Shown here piece after piece: positions 1-8,131 of a stretch of DNA of 64,000 nucleotides. The notes below the pieces were generated by a model. That model was not told where the DNA came from. It saw only the letters and a list, made by a program, of their open reading frames with translations, and did not search any database. A program made the translations under genes and the position numbers. Position 1 is the stretch's first letter; each line of letters starts with the position of its first letter. This DNA comes from Thalassobacillus sp. CUG 92003 (lineage in GTDB: Bacteria; Bacillota; Bacilli; Bacillales; Halobacillaceae). The stretch is from the NCBI RefSeq assembly GCF_013618635.1, contig NZ_JABLSJ010000002.1:62001-126000 (forward strand), read 5' to 3'.

Positions 1-2
1 AA

Positions 3-95
3 GGCGGCACGCAAGAACATTTAGAATACGTGGCTGTGCTTGCAAATCTCACTGAAGAAAGATGCTATGAATTAGTTGAGGATTATATGAAATGA
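3..95 (+). CDS. C-terminal end of an unidentified protein (cut by window edge)
   Basis: An open frame enters from the left edge and ends at a TGA at 93-95. The visible 30 residues end in ELVEDYMK and are rich in Glu and Leu. They carry no domain I can name. The stop overlaps the next start in an ATGA arrangement, so the two genes are probably translationally coupled. Only the tail is visible, so the function is unknown. Confidence 0.6.
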   Translation, partial: GGTQEHLEYVAVLANLTEERCYELVEDYMK

Positions 96-346
96 GACCT
101 TTTGCATGGATGTTACTATTAATCCATTCCGTTATATTAGTGCTTTGGATCATGAATGCGGAATCCTTATTCTCAACCACTGGTATCGTGTTTTGGCTCA
201 TTACAGTGGCTGCCGGGTTTATGATCCAAACAAAGTTAAATACGGAATTGTTAGTAAAAAAACTCGTTGTATCGTCGAGTTACTTTATGGTATTTCTTTG
301 CGTCATGACGCTATGTATCTATGTTACGACGCGATCTATGCCGTAA
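92..346 (+). CDS. Small three-helix membrane protein, function unknown
   Basis: This 84-residue protein has three hydrophobic segments at about residues 5-22, 30-46 and 60-80, with a few basic residues in the loop at 55-57. It overlaps the preceding partial gene by 4 nt (ATGA), which points to coupled translation and a shared membrane-linked job. A strong terminator follows within 15 nt. A second frame of similar length (106-360) covers the same DNA but lacks the coupling signal. I do not recognise the family. Confidence 0.65.
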   Translation: MRPFAWMLLLIHSVILVLWIMNAESLFSTTGIVFWLITVAAGFMIQTKLNTELLVKKLVVSSSYFMVFLCVMTLCIYVTTRSMP

Positions 347-358
347 ACGCTGTTATCT

Positions 359-394
359 GAACATTCCCTGATCGTGAGGGGGTGTTCTTTTTTT
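359..394 (+). terminator. Rho-independent terminator
   Basis: GAACA..CCCT pairs with AGGG..TGTTC, followed by a run of seven or more T. It ends the two-gene unit at the left edge. Confidence 0.85.
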
Positions 395-496
395 GCTTGT
401 GATGTTGTTTTTCAATCCAAAAGAATAAATATTTATTGTAATTCGATAAATAATGTGGTAAATTTAAATGGACATTAAAATTGGTGAGGTGGTCTT

Positions 497-976
497 GTGA
501 AACATGGAGCAACCATTTTCTTAAAGGCAGTGGTTATTCTTGTTGGATTGGCAGTTCTTGCTTTATGTATAGGTTTCATACCGTGGATGATTAACCAAGA
601 AGGTATTAGCCCAGAGTATGCGTATATCATTTATTCCATTTTAATCGCGATGTATGTGGCGGCGATTCCGTTTTTCATGGCACTGTATCAAGCATTAAGA
701 CTGTTACACTATATTGATAAGGATACAGCATTTTCGGATTCCTCCGTAAAAGCGTTAAGGTTGATAAAATTGTGTGCAGGCACTATAAGCGTGGTGTATG
801 TGGGTGCGATGCCATTCTTTTATCTGCTAGCGGAGAAAGACGATGCGCCTGGCGTTATCTTAATCGGATTGGTCTTTATTTTTGCTTCAATTGTGATTGG
901 CGTTTTTGCTGCCATTCTTCAAAAGCTATTAAAAAATGCCATAGATATTAAATCAGAAAATGACTTAACGGTCTGA
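497..976 (+). CDS. DUF2975 family membrane protein
   Basis: The 159-residue integral membrane protein has four hydrophobic segments (about 7-28, 40-64, 95-112 and 119-143) and the DUF2975 layout, including the loop around ALRLLHYIDKDTAFSDSSVKAL that family members share. The start is GTG at 497, preceded by a GGTGAGGTGG ribosome site. A small Cro/C1-type regulator follows 13 nt downstream. This DUF2975-plus-HTH pairing (as in the B. subtilis YoaS/YozG type) is recurrent in Firmicutes. The biochemical role is unknown; a membrane partner that influences the HTH protein is a reasonable guess only. Confidence 0.85.
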   Translation: MKHGATIFLKAVVILVGLAVLALCIGFIPWMINQEGISPEYAYIIYSILIAMYVAAIPFFMALYQALRLLHYIDKDTAFSDSSVKALRLIKLCAGTISVVYVGAMPFFYLLAEKDDAPGVILIGLVFIFASIVIGVFAAILQKLLKNAIDIKSENDLTV

Positions 977-989
977 GGTGAATTAAAAG

Positions 990-1205
990 ATGGCCATAAT
1001 AATCAATATCGATGTCATGCTGGCTAAGAGGAAAATGAGCGTCACGGAACTTTCTGAACGGGTTGGCATAACAATGGCGAACCTTTCTATATTGAAAAAT
1101 GGCAAGGCGAAAGCGATTCGGCTGTCAACGTTGGATGCAATTTGTAAGGCTTTAGACTGTCAGCCTGGTGATATTTTAGAATACACGGATGAGGAAGGGG
1201 ATTAA
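990..1205 (+). CDS. Cro/C1-family HTH regulator (YozG-like)
   Basis: The 71-residue protein is almost entirely one helix-turn-helix domain. VTELSERVGITMANLSILKNGKAKAIRLSTLDAICKALDCQPGDIL follows the HTH_26 pattern, with recognition helix around residues 27-38, and it ends in an acidic tail. It is the standard partner of the DUF2975 protein 13 nt upstream and must share its transcript. It probably binds DNA as a dimer and may regulate its own operon; no operator can be picked out with confidence. Confidence 0.85.
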   Translation: MAIIINIDVMLAKRKMSVTELSERVGITMANLSILKNGKAKAIRLSTLDAICKALDCQPGDILEYTDEEGD

Positions 1206-1258
1206 GGAGCCGCCATTTGCTCGTGTTTAACGCATGAGCAAAAATAAAACAAGGCTCC
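1206..1258. terminator. Nested inverted repeat between convergent genes
   Basis: GGAGCC (1206-1211) pairs with GGCTCC (1253-1258). Inside it TTTGCTCGTG pairs with CATGAGCAAA (1216-1242). It sits between the HTH gene and the converging TetR gene. No long T tract follows on either strand, so efficient termination is likely but not certain. Confidence 0.55.
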
Positions 1259-1272
1259 TGTAGAACCTTGCT

Positions 1273-1881
1273 TTAACCTCGCATGATAAAATTCAGCTTC
1301 GCTTTAATCCCATCATACAACGCCTCTTTTCCGATTTCATCATGATAAAGATAAAGCAGGAACTCAAACGCAAGTGAACTGTAAATGACTTCAGCGGCCT
1401 GATTCGCAGCAAAATCCTCAGGTAGCACACTTTTTTCCTTCAGTTGGTTCAAGTAATGGATCAATTCATCCACAAACATGAAATCAAGGTCAATCATTTT
1501 TTTCAACCTTTCAGGGTTGGACATATACAGCGACACATTCATCAGCGGCCGGAGTATCTTCTTGCTTACCAGCAAATAGCGATTCATTCGCTTATAGATA
1601 AATTGAAACACAAGCTCGGAAGCTGCTTTATTTAAATCCTGTTCCTGAAGGGTGATCTCTTGTTGGTCCATCTCTTCCATAAAGTCATTGGCAAATGCGT
1701 CAATCAGGATATCAGCCTTCGAATCAAAATAGTTAAACACGGTCCCCGTTCCAACATCGGCTCGGTTCGCAATATCATCTGTGGTCGTTCCTTCATAGCC
1801 GTGTTCGAGGAAAAGTGTTCTTGCCGCCTCTATAATCGCGTCTCTCGTTGCTTCTTTCTTTTTATTCCGGATGCTTTTCAT
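1273..1881 (-). CDS. TetR/AcrR family transcriptional repressor
   Basis: The N-terminal HTH (about residues 10-55) has the TetR signature, with AARTLFLEHGYEGTTTDDIA followed by VGTGTVFNYF and SKADIL. The remaining ~145 residues form the ligand and dimer domain, whose inducer is unknown. The frame extends to a GTG at 1890, but that codon lies inside the AGAGGTGAT ribosome site, so the ATG at 1881 is the better start. Two copies of a TGAGCGTACTCA-type palindrome stand 23-50 nt upstream, as expected for autoregulation. No transporter or enzyme is co-transcribed, so the target is open; the frameshifted membrane gene on the other side is the only neighbour candidate. Confidence 0.9.
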   Translation of the reverse strand: MKSIRNKKKEATRDAIIEAARTLFLEHGYEGTTTDDIANRADVGTGTVFNYFDSKADILIDAFANDFMEEMDQQEITLQEQDLNKAASELVFQFIYKRMNRYLLVSKKILRPLMNVSLYMSNPERLKKMIDLDFMFVDELIHYLNQLKEKSVLPEDFAANQAAEVIYSSLAFEFLLYLYHDEIGKEALYDGIKAKLNFIMRG

Positions 1882-1903
1882 AGGTATCACCTCTTATAAA
1901 AAG

Positions 1904-1931
1904 TGAGCGTACTCATAAATGAACGTACTCA
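1904..1931. promoter_or_regulatory. Tandem TetR operator
   Basis: The perfect palindrome TGAGCGTACTCA (1904-1915) and the near-copy TGAACGTACTCA (1920-1931) lie 16 bp apart just upstream of the TetR start. Position and symmetry fit an autoregulatory operator. Confidence 0.7.
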
Positions 1932-2035
1932 TATTATCTGCTTCTTTTCATCTTATGTCAAATCCTTTCATATATCTTGTGAAACATTTCCCATCTCAGT
2001 CCGTATACATTAGGTAATCAAAGGGAGGGGGGTAT

Positions 2036-2352
2036 ATGAACAATTCTTTAATCGTCCTGTTGACGGTGATTTTGGAATCGCTATTTCTTTATATCATCGC
2101 TGCGCTGTTTAGCTGGAAATGGATTGATATTGCGTTTTTAGGCGGCCTAGCTATCTTCGGGGTACTATGGATTTTTCACTATCAATCAGCTCAAACTAGA
2201 AATAGGGAGAACGCCAGTATCCGTGGCAACACTGGAATCACGGCAGAGAGTATACATTCACCTTTACACTTTCACCTGTGGTGATTGGTCTGATCGTATT
2301 CCTCATCGGCAGTTTCATCATCGCAATCATTTACTACTCTTCTTACTTTTAA
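2036..2352 (+). pseudogene. Small membrane protein interrupted by a frameshift (DUF3899-like)
   Basis: Frame one starts at the ATG at 2036 after AAAGGGAGGGG. It encodes two hydrophobic helices and reads through NRENASIRGNTG, then loses sense near 2235-2240. Shifting frame there restores a clean C-terminus, GREYTFTFTLSPVVIG, followed by a long hydrophobic helix ending in YYSSYF and TAA at 2352. The joined product would be about 104 residues with three transmembrane helices, similar in layout to DUF3899 proteins. One missing or extra base explains the break. It may be a real mutation or a sequencing error. Confidence 0.7.
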
Positions 2353-2447
2353 TCATACATATACACTTACGATTTAATAGGGGGCAGCTTCTTATTTTTG
2401 ATAAAATGGTAGAATAAACATAAGCACTGAAGTCATGAGGTGAACCT

Positions 2448-3080
2448 ATGAAACGCGAAACAATCGTTGAGAAAATGAAGGATCATACGCCTGCGATTAT
2501 AGGCAAACAAAATTTAACAGAATATTCGATTCTATTACCACTCATTGAAAAGGACGGCGAGCTCCATCTCGTATTTGAGGTCCGTTCCCAAAAGATGAGG
2601 AGGCAGCCTGGAGAGGTGTGCTTCCCGGGAGGTAAGGTTGATGCTGAAGACTGGTTGAAGCAAGACACAGCGACGCGGGAAGCGGAAGAAGAGTTGGGAA
2701 TCACCCACGATGAGATTTCAGATATCTACCCGTTCGATTATATCGTGTCGCCGTTTGGTATGATTGTGAATACGTATGTCGGGTTTCTTAGTTGTGCGGA
2801 AAATCGTCTTCAACCCAACCCGGATGAGGTGGACGAGGTGTTTACCGTTCCGCTTAGCTATTTCATGGAAACCAAACCGCACATCCACTATGTGAATGTG
2901 GAAGTAAAGCCGCAAGCTGATTTTCCATTCCACCTAATCGAAAATGGGCGGGACTACCGCTGGCAAACGAAGCAGTTAGAAGAATTATTTTATATTTACG
3001 ATGATCGCGTGATTTGGGGCCTCACGGCAAGAGTACTCTATTATTTTGTTCAGATGATTCAATCAAGCGGCATGGAATGA
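2448..3080 (+). CDS. Nudix hydrolase, CoA diphosphatase type
   Basis: The 210-residue protein carries the Nudix box at residues 61-85, from GGKVDAED to REAEEELGI, supplying the Mg2+-binding glutamates. Immediately before it, EVRSQKMRRQPGEVCFPGG (44-62) matches the extra motif (R-S-x3-R-x3-G-x3-FPGG) that marks Nudix enzymes cleaving CoA and acyl-CoA to phosphopantetheine and 3',5'-ADP. The start ATG follows GAGGTGAACC. A P-loop kinase-like gene begins 12 nt after its stop, so they probably form a two-gene operon. CoA turnover is the likely role; other nucleoside diphosphate substrates are possible. Confidence 0.88.
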   Translation: MKRETIVEKMKDHTPAIIGKQNLTEYSILLPLIEKDGELHLVFEVRSQKMRRQPGEVCFPGGKVDAEDWLKQDTATREAEEELGITHDEISDIYPFDYIVSPFGMIVNTYVGFLSCAENRLQPNPDEVDEVFTVPLSYFMETKPHIHYVNVEVKPQADFPFHLIENGRDYRWQTKQLEELFYIYDDRVIWGLTARVLYYFVQMIQSSGME

Positions 3081-3092
3081 GGTGGGGGTTAG

Positions 3093-3605
3093 TTGAATAA
3101 GAAGCCGAATCGCATACATATTATTGGTTCTGTGGGAAGCGGAAAAACAACTTTAGCAAAAGCGTTATCCGAAACGTTCACTATCCCCTTTTTTGAGATC
3201 GATAACATCGTATGGAAAAGGTATCCCTCAGGCGATATCAGAAGGACCGAGCAAGAAAGAGACGATTATTTGCAGGAGATTATCCAGTCAGAGCGCTGGA
3301 TCATCGAAGGGGTGCACAACGAAGCCTGGGTGGCCGATAGTTTTCGAAAGGCTGATTTGATCATCTTTCTCGACCCCACGTATTCAATACGAACGTATCG
3401 GATCATAAAGCGGTTCGTGTGGCAAAAACTTGGATTGGAACAGGCTAATTATAAGCCGACGCTGCGAATATTTTTTAAAATGTTTAAATGGAATAAGTAT
3501 TTTGAAGAGGTAGGGAAACCGAATTTCTATAAGGAATTTGGAGCGTATCAGGACAAGGTATGCGTTGCTACTAAAAAGCGGTGTATTAAGAAGCATTTCG
3601 AGTAG
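3093..3605 (+). CDS. P-loop nucleoside/adenylate kinase-like protein (FlaR/topology-modulation family)
   Basis: The 170-residue protein opens with a strand and Walker A motif, IIGSVGSGKTTLAK (residues 10-23). EIDNIVWKR and IIEGVHNE follow, a layout shared with small kinases annotated as DNA topology modulation (FlaR-like) proteins. The LID-like basic region lies around residues 100-125. The start is TTG at 3093, supported by the GAGGTGGGGG ribosome site 5-6 nt upstream. Its position right after the Nudix gene suggests one transcript and a role in small-molecule phosphate chemistry. The substrate is unknown. Confidence 0.8.
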   Translation: MNKKPNRIHIIGSVGSGKTTLAKALSETFTIPFFEIDNIVWKRYPSGDIRRTEQERDDYLQEIIQSERWIIEGVHNEAWVADSFRKADLIIFLDPTYSIRTYRIIKRFVWQKLGLEQANYKPTLRIFFKMFKWNKYFEEVGKPNFYKEFGAYQDKVCVATKKRCIKKHFE

Positions 3606-3681
3606 GGGGAGAGTGTACTTGGCTTTGTATGTTTCTAGTGTCATTCTCTGAACCTCATATAAAAAAATGATCATGCAGAAA

Positions 3682-3712
3682 AGAGCTTGAAGCATTTTCA
3701 AGCTCTTTTTTT
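3682..3712. terminator. Bidirectional terminator
   Basis: AGAGCTTGAA pairs with TTCAAGCTCT around a 5-nt loop, with T runs on both strands. It separates the kinase-like gene from the converging LysM gene. Confidence 0.9.
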
Positions 3713-3729
3713 AAAACGCACCAACTTCC

Positions 3730-4533
3730 TTAAAATCTGACAGGCATTTGCACGAGGTCTTGAATGCTCCCATCTCTCGCGCTTCGCGTATAAACCCATA
3801 GCTCGCCCCTGGATGTTGTGGGAGAATTGTCAAATGCGATCGGTTTGGAAAAGGTGCCATAAGCTGGGGCACCGGCTGAAGTTTGAATGGATGTTTCACG
3901 TGAAACAATTTCGTCGGCGCTATCCACGATCCGGTATAATATTGTTCCTTCAAACGCGCGTGCGAAGCCTTCCAACGGTTGTCCTTCTTGAATTTTCGTG
4001 CCTGGATAAGGCCGGAACACCACAATGTTAATGGAAGATGGGAGTGGAACGATCACCCGGAACCCTGGGTAAATAACATCTTCAGATAACCCGGGGCGTT
4101 CCCGGTTTGCCTCGAGTAAAGTGGATAAACTTATGTCGAAGCGGCGGGCGATAGCGTATAAGGTATCGCCTTGCACAACCTCATAACTAAAAGCGGGAAC
4201 GAGCAGCGCCTGGTTGACGAAGATATAATTCGGATCTCCGATTTGGGGATTAATGCCTTGGAGTAAATCAACATTGGTATTATAACGCTGGGCATAGTGA
4301 AAGAGCGTGCCCCCGGGGTTGACGGTTTGATAGATATGGTTTTCTCCGAATGAGGTGGAAGGGACGACGAGAACTTGTCCCGGAAATATTAAGCCTGGAT
4401 CTGTAATAGGGGGATAGAGGGCGTTGGCTTCTTCGATTAAGGCAACCTCACTCCCGAAACGTGCGGCAATGGCATACAGCGTATCGCCCGGCTGCACGGT
4501 ATAAATGAATTGGGTGCGTATATTGATCGGCAT
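3730..4533 (-). CDS. LysM-repeat protein with C-terminal Gmad2 domain
   Basis: The 267-residue protein contains three LysM modules, at about residues 11-57 (YTVQPGDTLYAIAARFG), 68-113 (QTVNPGGTLFHYAQRYN) and 117-163 (YEVVQGDTLYAIARRFD). Beyond residue 168, INIVVFRPYPGTKIQEGQPLEGFARAFEGTILYRI and the pattern to the end match the Gmad2 immunoglobulin-like fold found in spore-germination proteins. There is no signal peptide, as in many spore coat or cortex LysM proteins. It probably binds peptidoglycan or chitin-like glycans on the spore or cell surface. A parS site lies inside the coding region, encoding EIVSRET. Confidence 0.88.
   Translation of the reverse strand: MPINIRTQFIYTVQPGDTLYAIAARFGSEVALIEEANALYPPITDPGLIFPGQVLVVPSTSFGENHIYQTVNPGGTLFHYAQRYNTNVDLLQGINPQIGDPNYIFVNQALLVPAFSYEVVQGDTLYAIARRFDISLSTLLEANRERPGLSEDVIYPGFRVIVPLPSSINIVVFRPYPGTKIQEGQPLEGFARAFEGTILYRIVDSADEIVSRETSIQTSAGAPAYGTFSKPIAFDNSPTTSRGELWVYTRSARDGSIQDLVQMPVRF
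3892..3907. other. parS: parS centromere site (perfect 16-bp palindrome)
   Basis: TGTTTCACGTGAAACA is an exact match to the Bacillus Spo0J/ParB parS consensus. It is embedded in the coding sequence of the LysM-Gmad2 gene. A second exact copy occurs at 20446. Confidence 0.93.
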
Positions 4534-4851
4534 ACTACCTACTCCTTTTCAAGTACTCCCTTTACAATTAGCCCCTGTAAATCTCCGTGTCGATGCTCTA
4601 TTTAAGCCCCTCCGCCTTATGCAGCAACAGGTCCTATCTACCAATAGACTGATAGATGAATAATACTTATATGATCCCTCACCAACACGTTTAACGGGGC
4701 CAACCATTAAAGGGGAAATGCTTGTGCTGCATGGAACATATTAATCGTTGGACGAGAACTCCAGCTGTATTATCCTACTCGTGGACTTTCTCATTTATGC
4801 TACGAGGCTCTATGTATTGAACCGGAGGGAGAGGGGTCCCCTTAATGAAAG
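4534..4851. other. Intergenic spacer without recognised gene
   Basis: About 320 bp upstream of the LysM gene and downstream of the converging-side ABC operon. It should hold the LysM promoter on the minus strand. I see no conserved RNA, repeat array or credible reading frame in it. Confidence 0.5.
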
Positions 4852-4894
4852 CAAAAAGAAAAGCGCCTTTTCCTTATAGGAAACAGGCGCTTTC
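4852..4894 (-). terminator. Terminator of the ABC efflux operon
   Basis: On the minus strand GAAAGCGCC pairs with GGCGCTTTTC, followed by a T-rich tail (TTTTCTTTTT). It lies just below the permease stop. Confidence 0.85.
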
Positions 4895-4905
4895 GCAGTA
4901 TGAAG

Positions 4906-5649
4906 TTAACTTCTTGATTGTCGTAGGAATCTTGGGTACGCTGCATAAGCAAGAATGCCGCCTGCCGCGCCCGCTCCTACCAATATCAGAAGGGGCTTCC
5001 AAATATCAGAGACTCCGCCATCCTGAAGGATAATTTCTTTATAGCCTTCAAGCGCCCAATATTGGGGAAGCATCTGGCTGATGGTTTGCACGTAATCCGG
5101 CATGATTTCCACGGGCATCCATAAGCCTCCTAACAAGGCACCGCCGAGCGCGATAACTTGAGTCAGGGCGATGCCCATGTTTTCCGTTTTGACAAGCACA
5201 GCCATCGCCATTCCAAAGCCAGTCACGATAAAAGCAAGGGCTAACGATAATGTAATGAGTGCGATCGGGTCGCCTAAGGCAAGATCGTACACAAGGACGC
5301 CAAAGGTTAATAAAACGGTAATTTGAATTAAAACGATCATCATAAAAGGGATCCACTTGCCAATGAAATAATCCTTGATCGGCAGCGGGGTGCTGGCAAT
5401 CCGCGCAACCATTCCGCGTTCCCGGTCTTTAACGAAGGCGATCACCATGGAAATCATAATAAAAAAGGCAAACATCACCGTGTAGCCGGGAATGATTTGG
5501 GTGACAACTTCCTGATAACTGGCACTCTCATCCCCTTTGAAAATCGCGACAAAAGCAACGATAAAGATGATAGGTAGGACGAACGTCCAAAACCAAAGGC
5601 CAATATCTTGAATATTTTTTTTCAACTCTGTGCGTGCAATCGCCCACAT
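4906..5649 (-). CDS. ABC-2 type transporter permease
   Basis: The ~247-residue permease has six hydrophobic segments, with a large first loop (about residues 40-55). The second half holds the ABC-2 block VLVKTENMGIALTQVIALGGALLGGLWMPVEIMPDYVQTIS-type sequence ending near the last helix. The frame extends to a TTG at 5655, but AAGGAG lies 9 nt before the ATG at 5649, which is the likelier start. It follows the ATPase gene by 18 nt. Together they form a homo- or heteromeric exporter of the antibiotic/lipid/sodium-efflux type. The substrate is unknown. Confidence 0.87.
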   Translation of the reverse strand: MWAIARTELKKNIQDIGLWFWTFVLPIIFIVAFVAIFKGDESASYQEVVTQIIPGYTVMFAFFIMISMVIAFVKDRERGMVARIASTPLPIKDYFIGKWIPFMMIVLIQITVLLTFGVLVYDLALGDPIALITLSLALAFIVTGFGMAMAVLVKTENMGIALTQVIALGGALLGGLWMPVEIMPDYVQTISQMLPQYWALEGYKEIILQDGGVSDIWKPLLILVGAGAAGGILAYAAYPRFLRQSRS

Positions 5650-5667
5650 GATCAATCACTCCTTATA

Positions 5668-6579
5668 TTAAGCATCGCGAAGCTGCGTTCCGGTCAGGTG
5701 AAAGAAAATATCCTCGAGTCTCGGGCGATAAAGCTCCAATCTGCGAGGGTCGATGCCATCTTCGCGAAAACGGCTGACCAATTGTTCCAGCGTATCTAAC
5801 GGGCTGTCGCTGGTCAGTACGAATCCGTCTCCTTTTTCAACGGGAGAGCCAAAAGGTGCGAGCATGTCGTGGTCGATGCTTCCGCCAGCTACGAATAAGG
5901 AAGGGGCGGCATGCCGTTCTAACAACTCATTCATGGCGCCAAACTCCACGAGCTGCCCCTTATCAATCAGCCCGATGCTGTCACATAAATTTTCGACTTC
6001 TTCCATATAGTGACTGGAATAGATGATCGTACTGCCTGAGGCCTTCAATTGTTCGATGATGGTGAAAATTGAATTCCGGGATTGCGGATCGATGCCGACC
6101 GTAGGCTCATCCATAATCACCACGTCAGGTTCATGTAACAGGGCACAGCCGATGTTCAACCTGCGTTTCATTCCGCCCGAAAAGGTCGTAACTTTATCTT
6201 TGCTGCGGTCGCTCAGCCCGATTTGCTCTAGTACGCTCTCCATTCGGTCTTGCAGCTTTTTCCCCGAGAGTCCATAAAGCTTTCCGAAAAGTATCATATT
6301 ATCCCGTGCGCTCAGCGTTTCTTCCAGGCAAATCTCTTGCGGGATATACCCGATCCGCTTCTTAATGTACATTCTTTCCTTTGCCACCGAGTGGTCGTTG
6401 AGCAGCATATCCCCTTTAAATTCAAGTAAAATACCGGATAAAATTTTCATCAGCGTCGATTTCCCTGCGCCGTTTGGTCCGACGACGCCGAAACATGACC
6501 CTTCTTCGATTTCAAAGCTGATGTTGTCTAATGCCTGAATGGCCCCATACTGCTTACTTATGTTGACGACATCAATCAT
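5668..6579 (-). CDS. ABC transporter ATP-binding protein
   Basis: The protein has Walker A GPNGAGKST near residue 34, the signature FSGGMKRR near residue 136 and Walker B VVIMDEPTVGID near residue 158, plus the H-loop SSHYMEE. The C-terminal ~80 residues form the extra domain common in multidrug-type ATPases. The open frame begins at a TTG at 6597 inside the Shine-Dalgarno sequence AAGGGAGG; the ATG at 6579 is the better start. It is first in a two-gene operon with the ABC-2 permease downstream. Confidence 0.9.
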   Translation of the reverse strand: MIDVVNISKQYGAIQALDNISFEIEEGSCFGVVGPNGAGKSTLMKILSGILLEFKGDMLLNDHSVAKERMYIKKRIGYIPQEICLEETLSARDNMILFGKLYGLSGKKLQDRMESVLEQIGLSDRSKDKVTTFSGGMKRRLNIGCALLHEPDVVIMDEPTVGIDPQSRNSIFTIIEQLKASGSTIIYSSHYMEEVENLCDSIGLIDKGQLVEFGAMNELLERHAAPSLFVAGGSIDHDMLAPFGSPVEKGDGFVLTSDSPLDTLEQLVSRFREDGIDPRRLELYRPRLEDIFFHLTGTQLRDA

Positions 6580-6717
6580 TCGCCTGCCTCCCTTCAATTG
6601 TTAAGCTAACGACTATATTTATGCTTAGACAATACTGTGTACGAATGACGAAAGAATTAGTTTCATGTTCGGTACTTTTTATTCAGATGGCGTTGATGGA
6701 AAAAGATAATCGGGACT

Positions 6718-7011
6718 TTAGTGATCTCTAAAAGAAAAACCTTCTGCTTCTAAAGCCGTTTTTAATGTGGGAATGGAAGCTGGACCTACGCCATGAAGTT
6801 TCAAAATTTCTTTCTCGCTGTAGTGAGAGAGGTCTTGTAATGTGTGGATTTCTTCGTGAAGCAAGGCATTTCTCGCAGGTGAACTCAATTTGGAAAGGAA
6901 ACCATCTTTAGGCTTACTTTCCTGATTACAAATCGGGCAACTTGTACAATCACTACTTTTATAGTACTTGTGGCCTTTGTCACATACCTTTAAATGTTTT
7001 TCTGCTGGCAA
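6718..7011 (-). CDS. Zinc-ribbon plus RNA-polymerase-alpha-CTD-like helix-hairpin-helix protein
   Basis: The first ~35 residues hold a Cys/His cluster (CDKGHKYYKSSDCTSCPIC), which suggests a small zinc ribbon. Residues ~45-95 (LSSPARNALLHEEIHTLQDL...LKLHGVGPASIPTLKTALEAEG) match the helix-hairpin-helix fold of the RNA polymerase alpha C-terminal domain, which contacts DNA. The frame reaches a GTG at 7020, but that codon overlaps GAGAGGAGGTG; the TTG at 7011 has ideal spacing. It is monocistronic. It may be a small nucleic-acid-binding or transcription-modulating protein; the function is unproven. Confidence 0.8.
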   Translation of the reverse strand: MPAEKHLKVCDKGHKYYKSSDCTSCPICNQESKPKDGFLSKLSSPARNALLHEEIHTLQDLSHYSEKEILKLHGVGPASIPTLKTALEAEGFSFRDH

Positions 7012-7293
7012 TCTGAACACCTCCTCTCAATTTGATATTAAAGATGAAACGGCCTGTTTTTGAAAGAAAATGATCGGAAAGTCTACCACCATTTTTAATA
7101 CGACTGAACAATGCTAGGTAAATTCCACAAAATTTACACATTTATGATCTGTGTTCATTTTATCATCGTTGAACCCCTTTGTGACAGTCCATAGAATATT
7201 TATTGAGAAGGTGAACTGGTGATGTCGGGCATAGTTGATAGGTATAAAACCTGTTACAATGGCACACACGAGGAATAGGAAAGGAGAATGAAC

Positions 7294-8088
7294 ATGAGGA
7301 ATAAATGGTTATTAAGTTTAATGTTGGCCGTGTCGTTATCTATGCTAGCTGCATGTAATAGTGACGATAGTTCCAGTGAAGATAGTAATGGAGAAGCAAA
7401 TCAAGAGGAGCAGGCAGACAGCGGCCAAAGTGAGGGCAGCGAAGGCGGCGAAGGTTCTGAACAAGCTCAGATGCCGGAAGCTGATTTAGAAGACGTTCCT
7501 GACGTGGTCGCGGAAGTCAATGGCGAAGAAATAACGAAAGAAGAGTTCAGTACGAATTTCGAAAGCCAATTGCAGCGCTCGGCTATGCAATCCCAGATGT
7601 CAGGTCAAGAAGTGGACCAGGAGCAATTAAAGACCCAGGTGGCGGACAGTCTGGTCGGGCAGGAGCTCCTTATCCAGGAAGCTAACAGCCGTGATTACGA
7701 AGTGACCGACAAAGAAAAGAATAAGACGTTAGAAGAGTTTGCTCAGCAACAGCAAGTTGAATCAACTGATAAACTACTCGCTACTTTAGAAGAGCAGCAA
7801 GGCATGGGTGAAGATGAAGTCATGTCTCAGATTGAACAACAGGTAAAAGTGGATAAGCTGATTGAGAAGGAGTCTGGCGACTTGGAGCCAACCGAAGAAG
7901 AAATGAAAGAAACGTATGATCAGCTGAAAGAGCAGCAGGGAGAATCTGGTGGAGAAAACCAGATGCCGTCTTTTGAGGAAGCAAAACCGAACATTAAAGA
8001 ACAAGTGAAGATGCAAAAAGAATCGCAGGCTGTCCAAAAGCTCGTGGACAACCTTCGTGAAGATGCAGATGTGACGGTGAATCTATAA
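7294..8088 (+). CDS. SurA_N-domain lipoprotein, foldase-like, without a PPIase domain
   Basis: An N-terminal lipoprotein signal ends in the lipobox LAAC (about residue 21), followed by an acidic Ser/Gly/Glu-rich linker to about residue 60. The stretch VVAEVNGEEITKEEFSTNFESQL begins the SurA N-terminal chaperone module found in PrsA and SurA. The protein ends near residue 264 without a recognisable parvulin domain, so it may chaperone secreted proteins without isomerase activity. The ATG at 7294 is preferred over that at 7288 because AAAGGAG sits 7 nt upstream. A strong terminator follows. Confidence 0.85.
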   Translation: MRNKWLLSLMLAVSLSMLAACNSDDSSSEDSNGEANQEEQADSGQSEGSEGGEGSEQAQMPEADLEDVPDVVAEVNGEEITKEEFSTNFESQLQRSAMQSQMSGQEVDQEQLKTQVADSLVGQELLIQEANSRDYEVTDKEKNKTLEEFAQQQQVESTDKLLATLEEQQGMGEDEVMSQIEQQVKVDKLIEKESGDLEPTEEEMKETYDQLKEQQGESGGENQMPSFEEAKPNIKEQVKMQKESQAVQKLVDNLREDADVTVNL

Positions 8089-8093
8089 AGTTA

Positions 8094-8128
8094 GAAAAAA
8101 CCAGGTCCGAATGGGGCCTGGTTTTTTT
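8094..8128. terminator. Bidirectional terminator
   Basis: AACCAGG pairs with CCTGGTT, with A and T runs on either side. It serves the lipoprotein gene and the converging permease gene. Confidence 0.88.
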
Positions 8129-8131
8129 GGT

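Noticed and set aside
106-360. Alternative 84-residue frame near the left edge
   Set aside because: It overlaps the membrane protein at 92-346, which has the coupled ATGA start and a coherent hydrophobic pattern.
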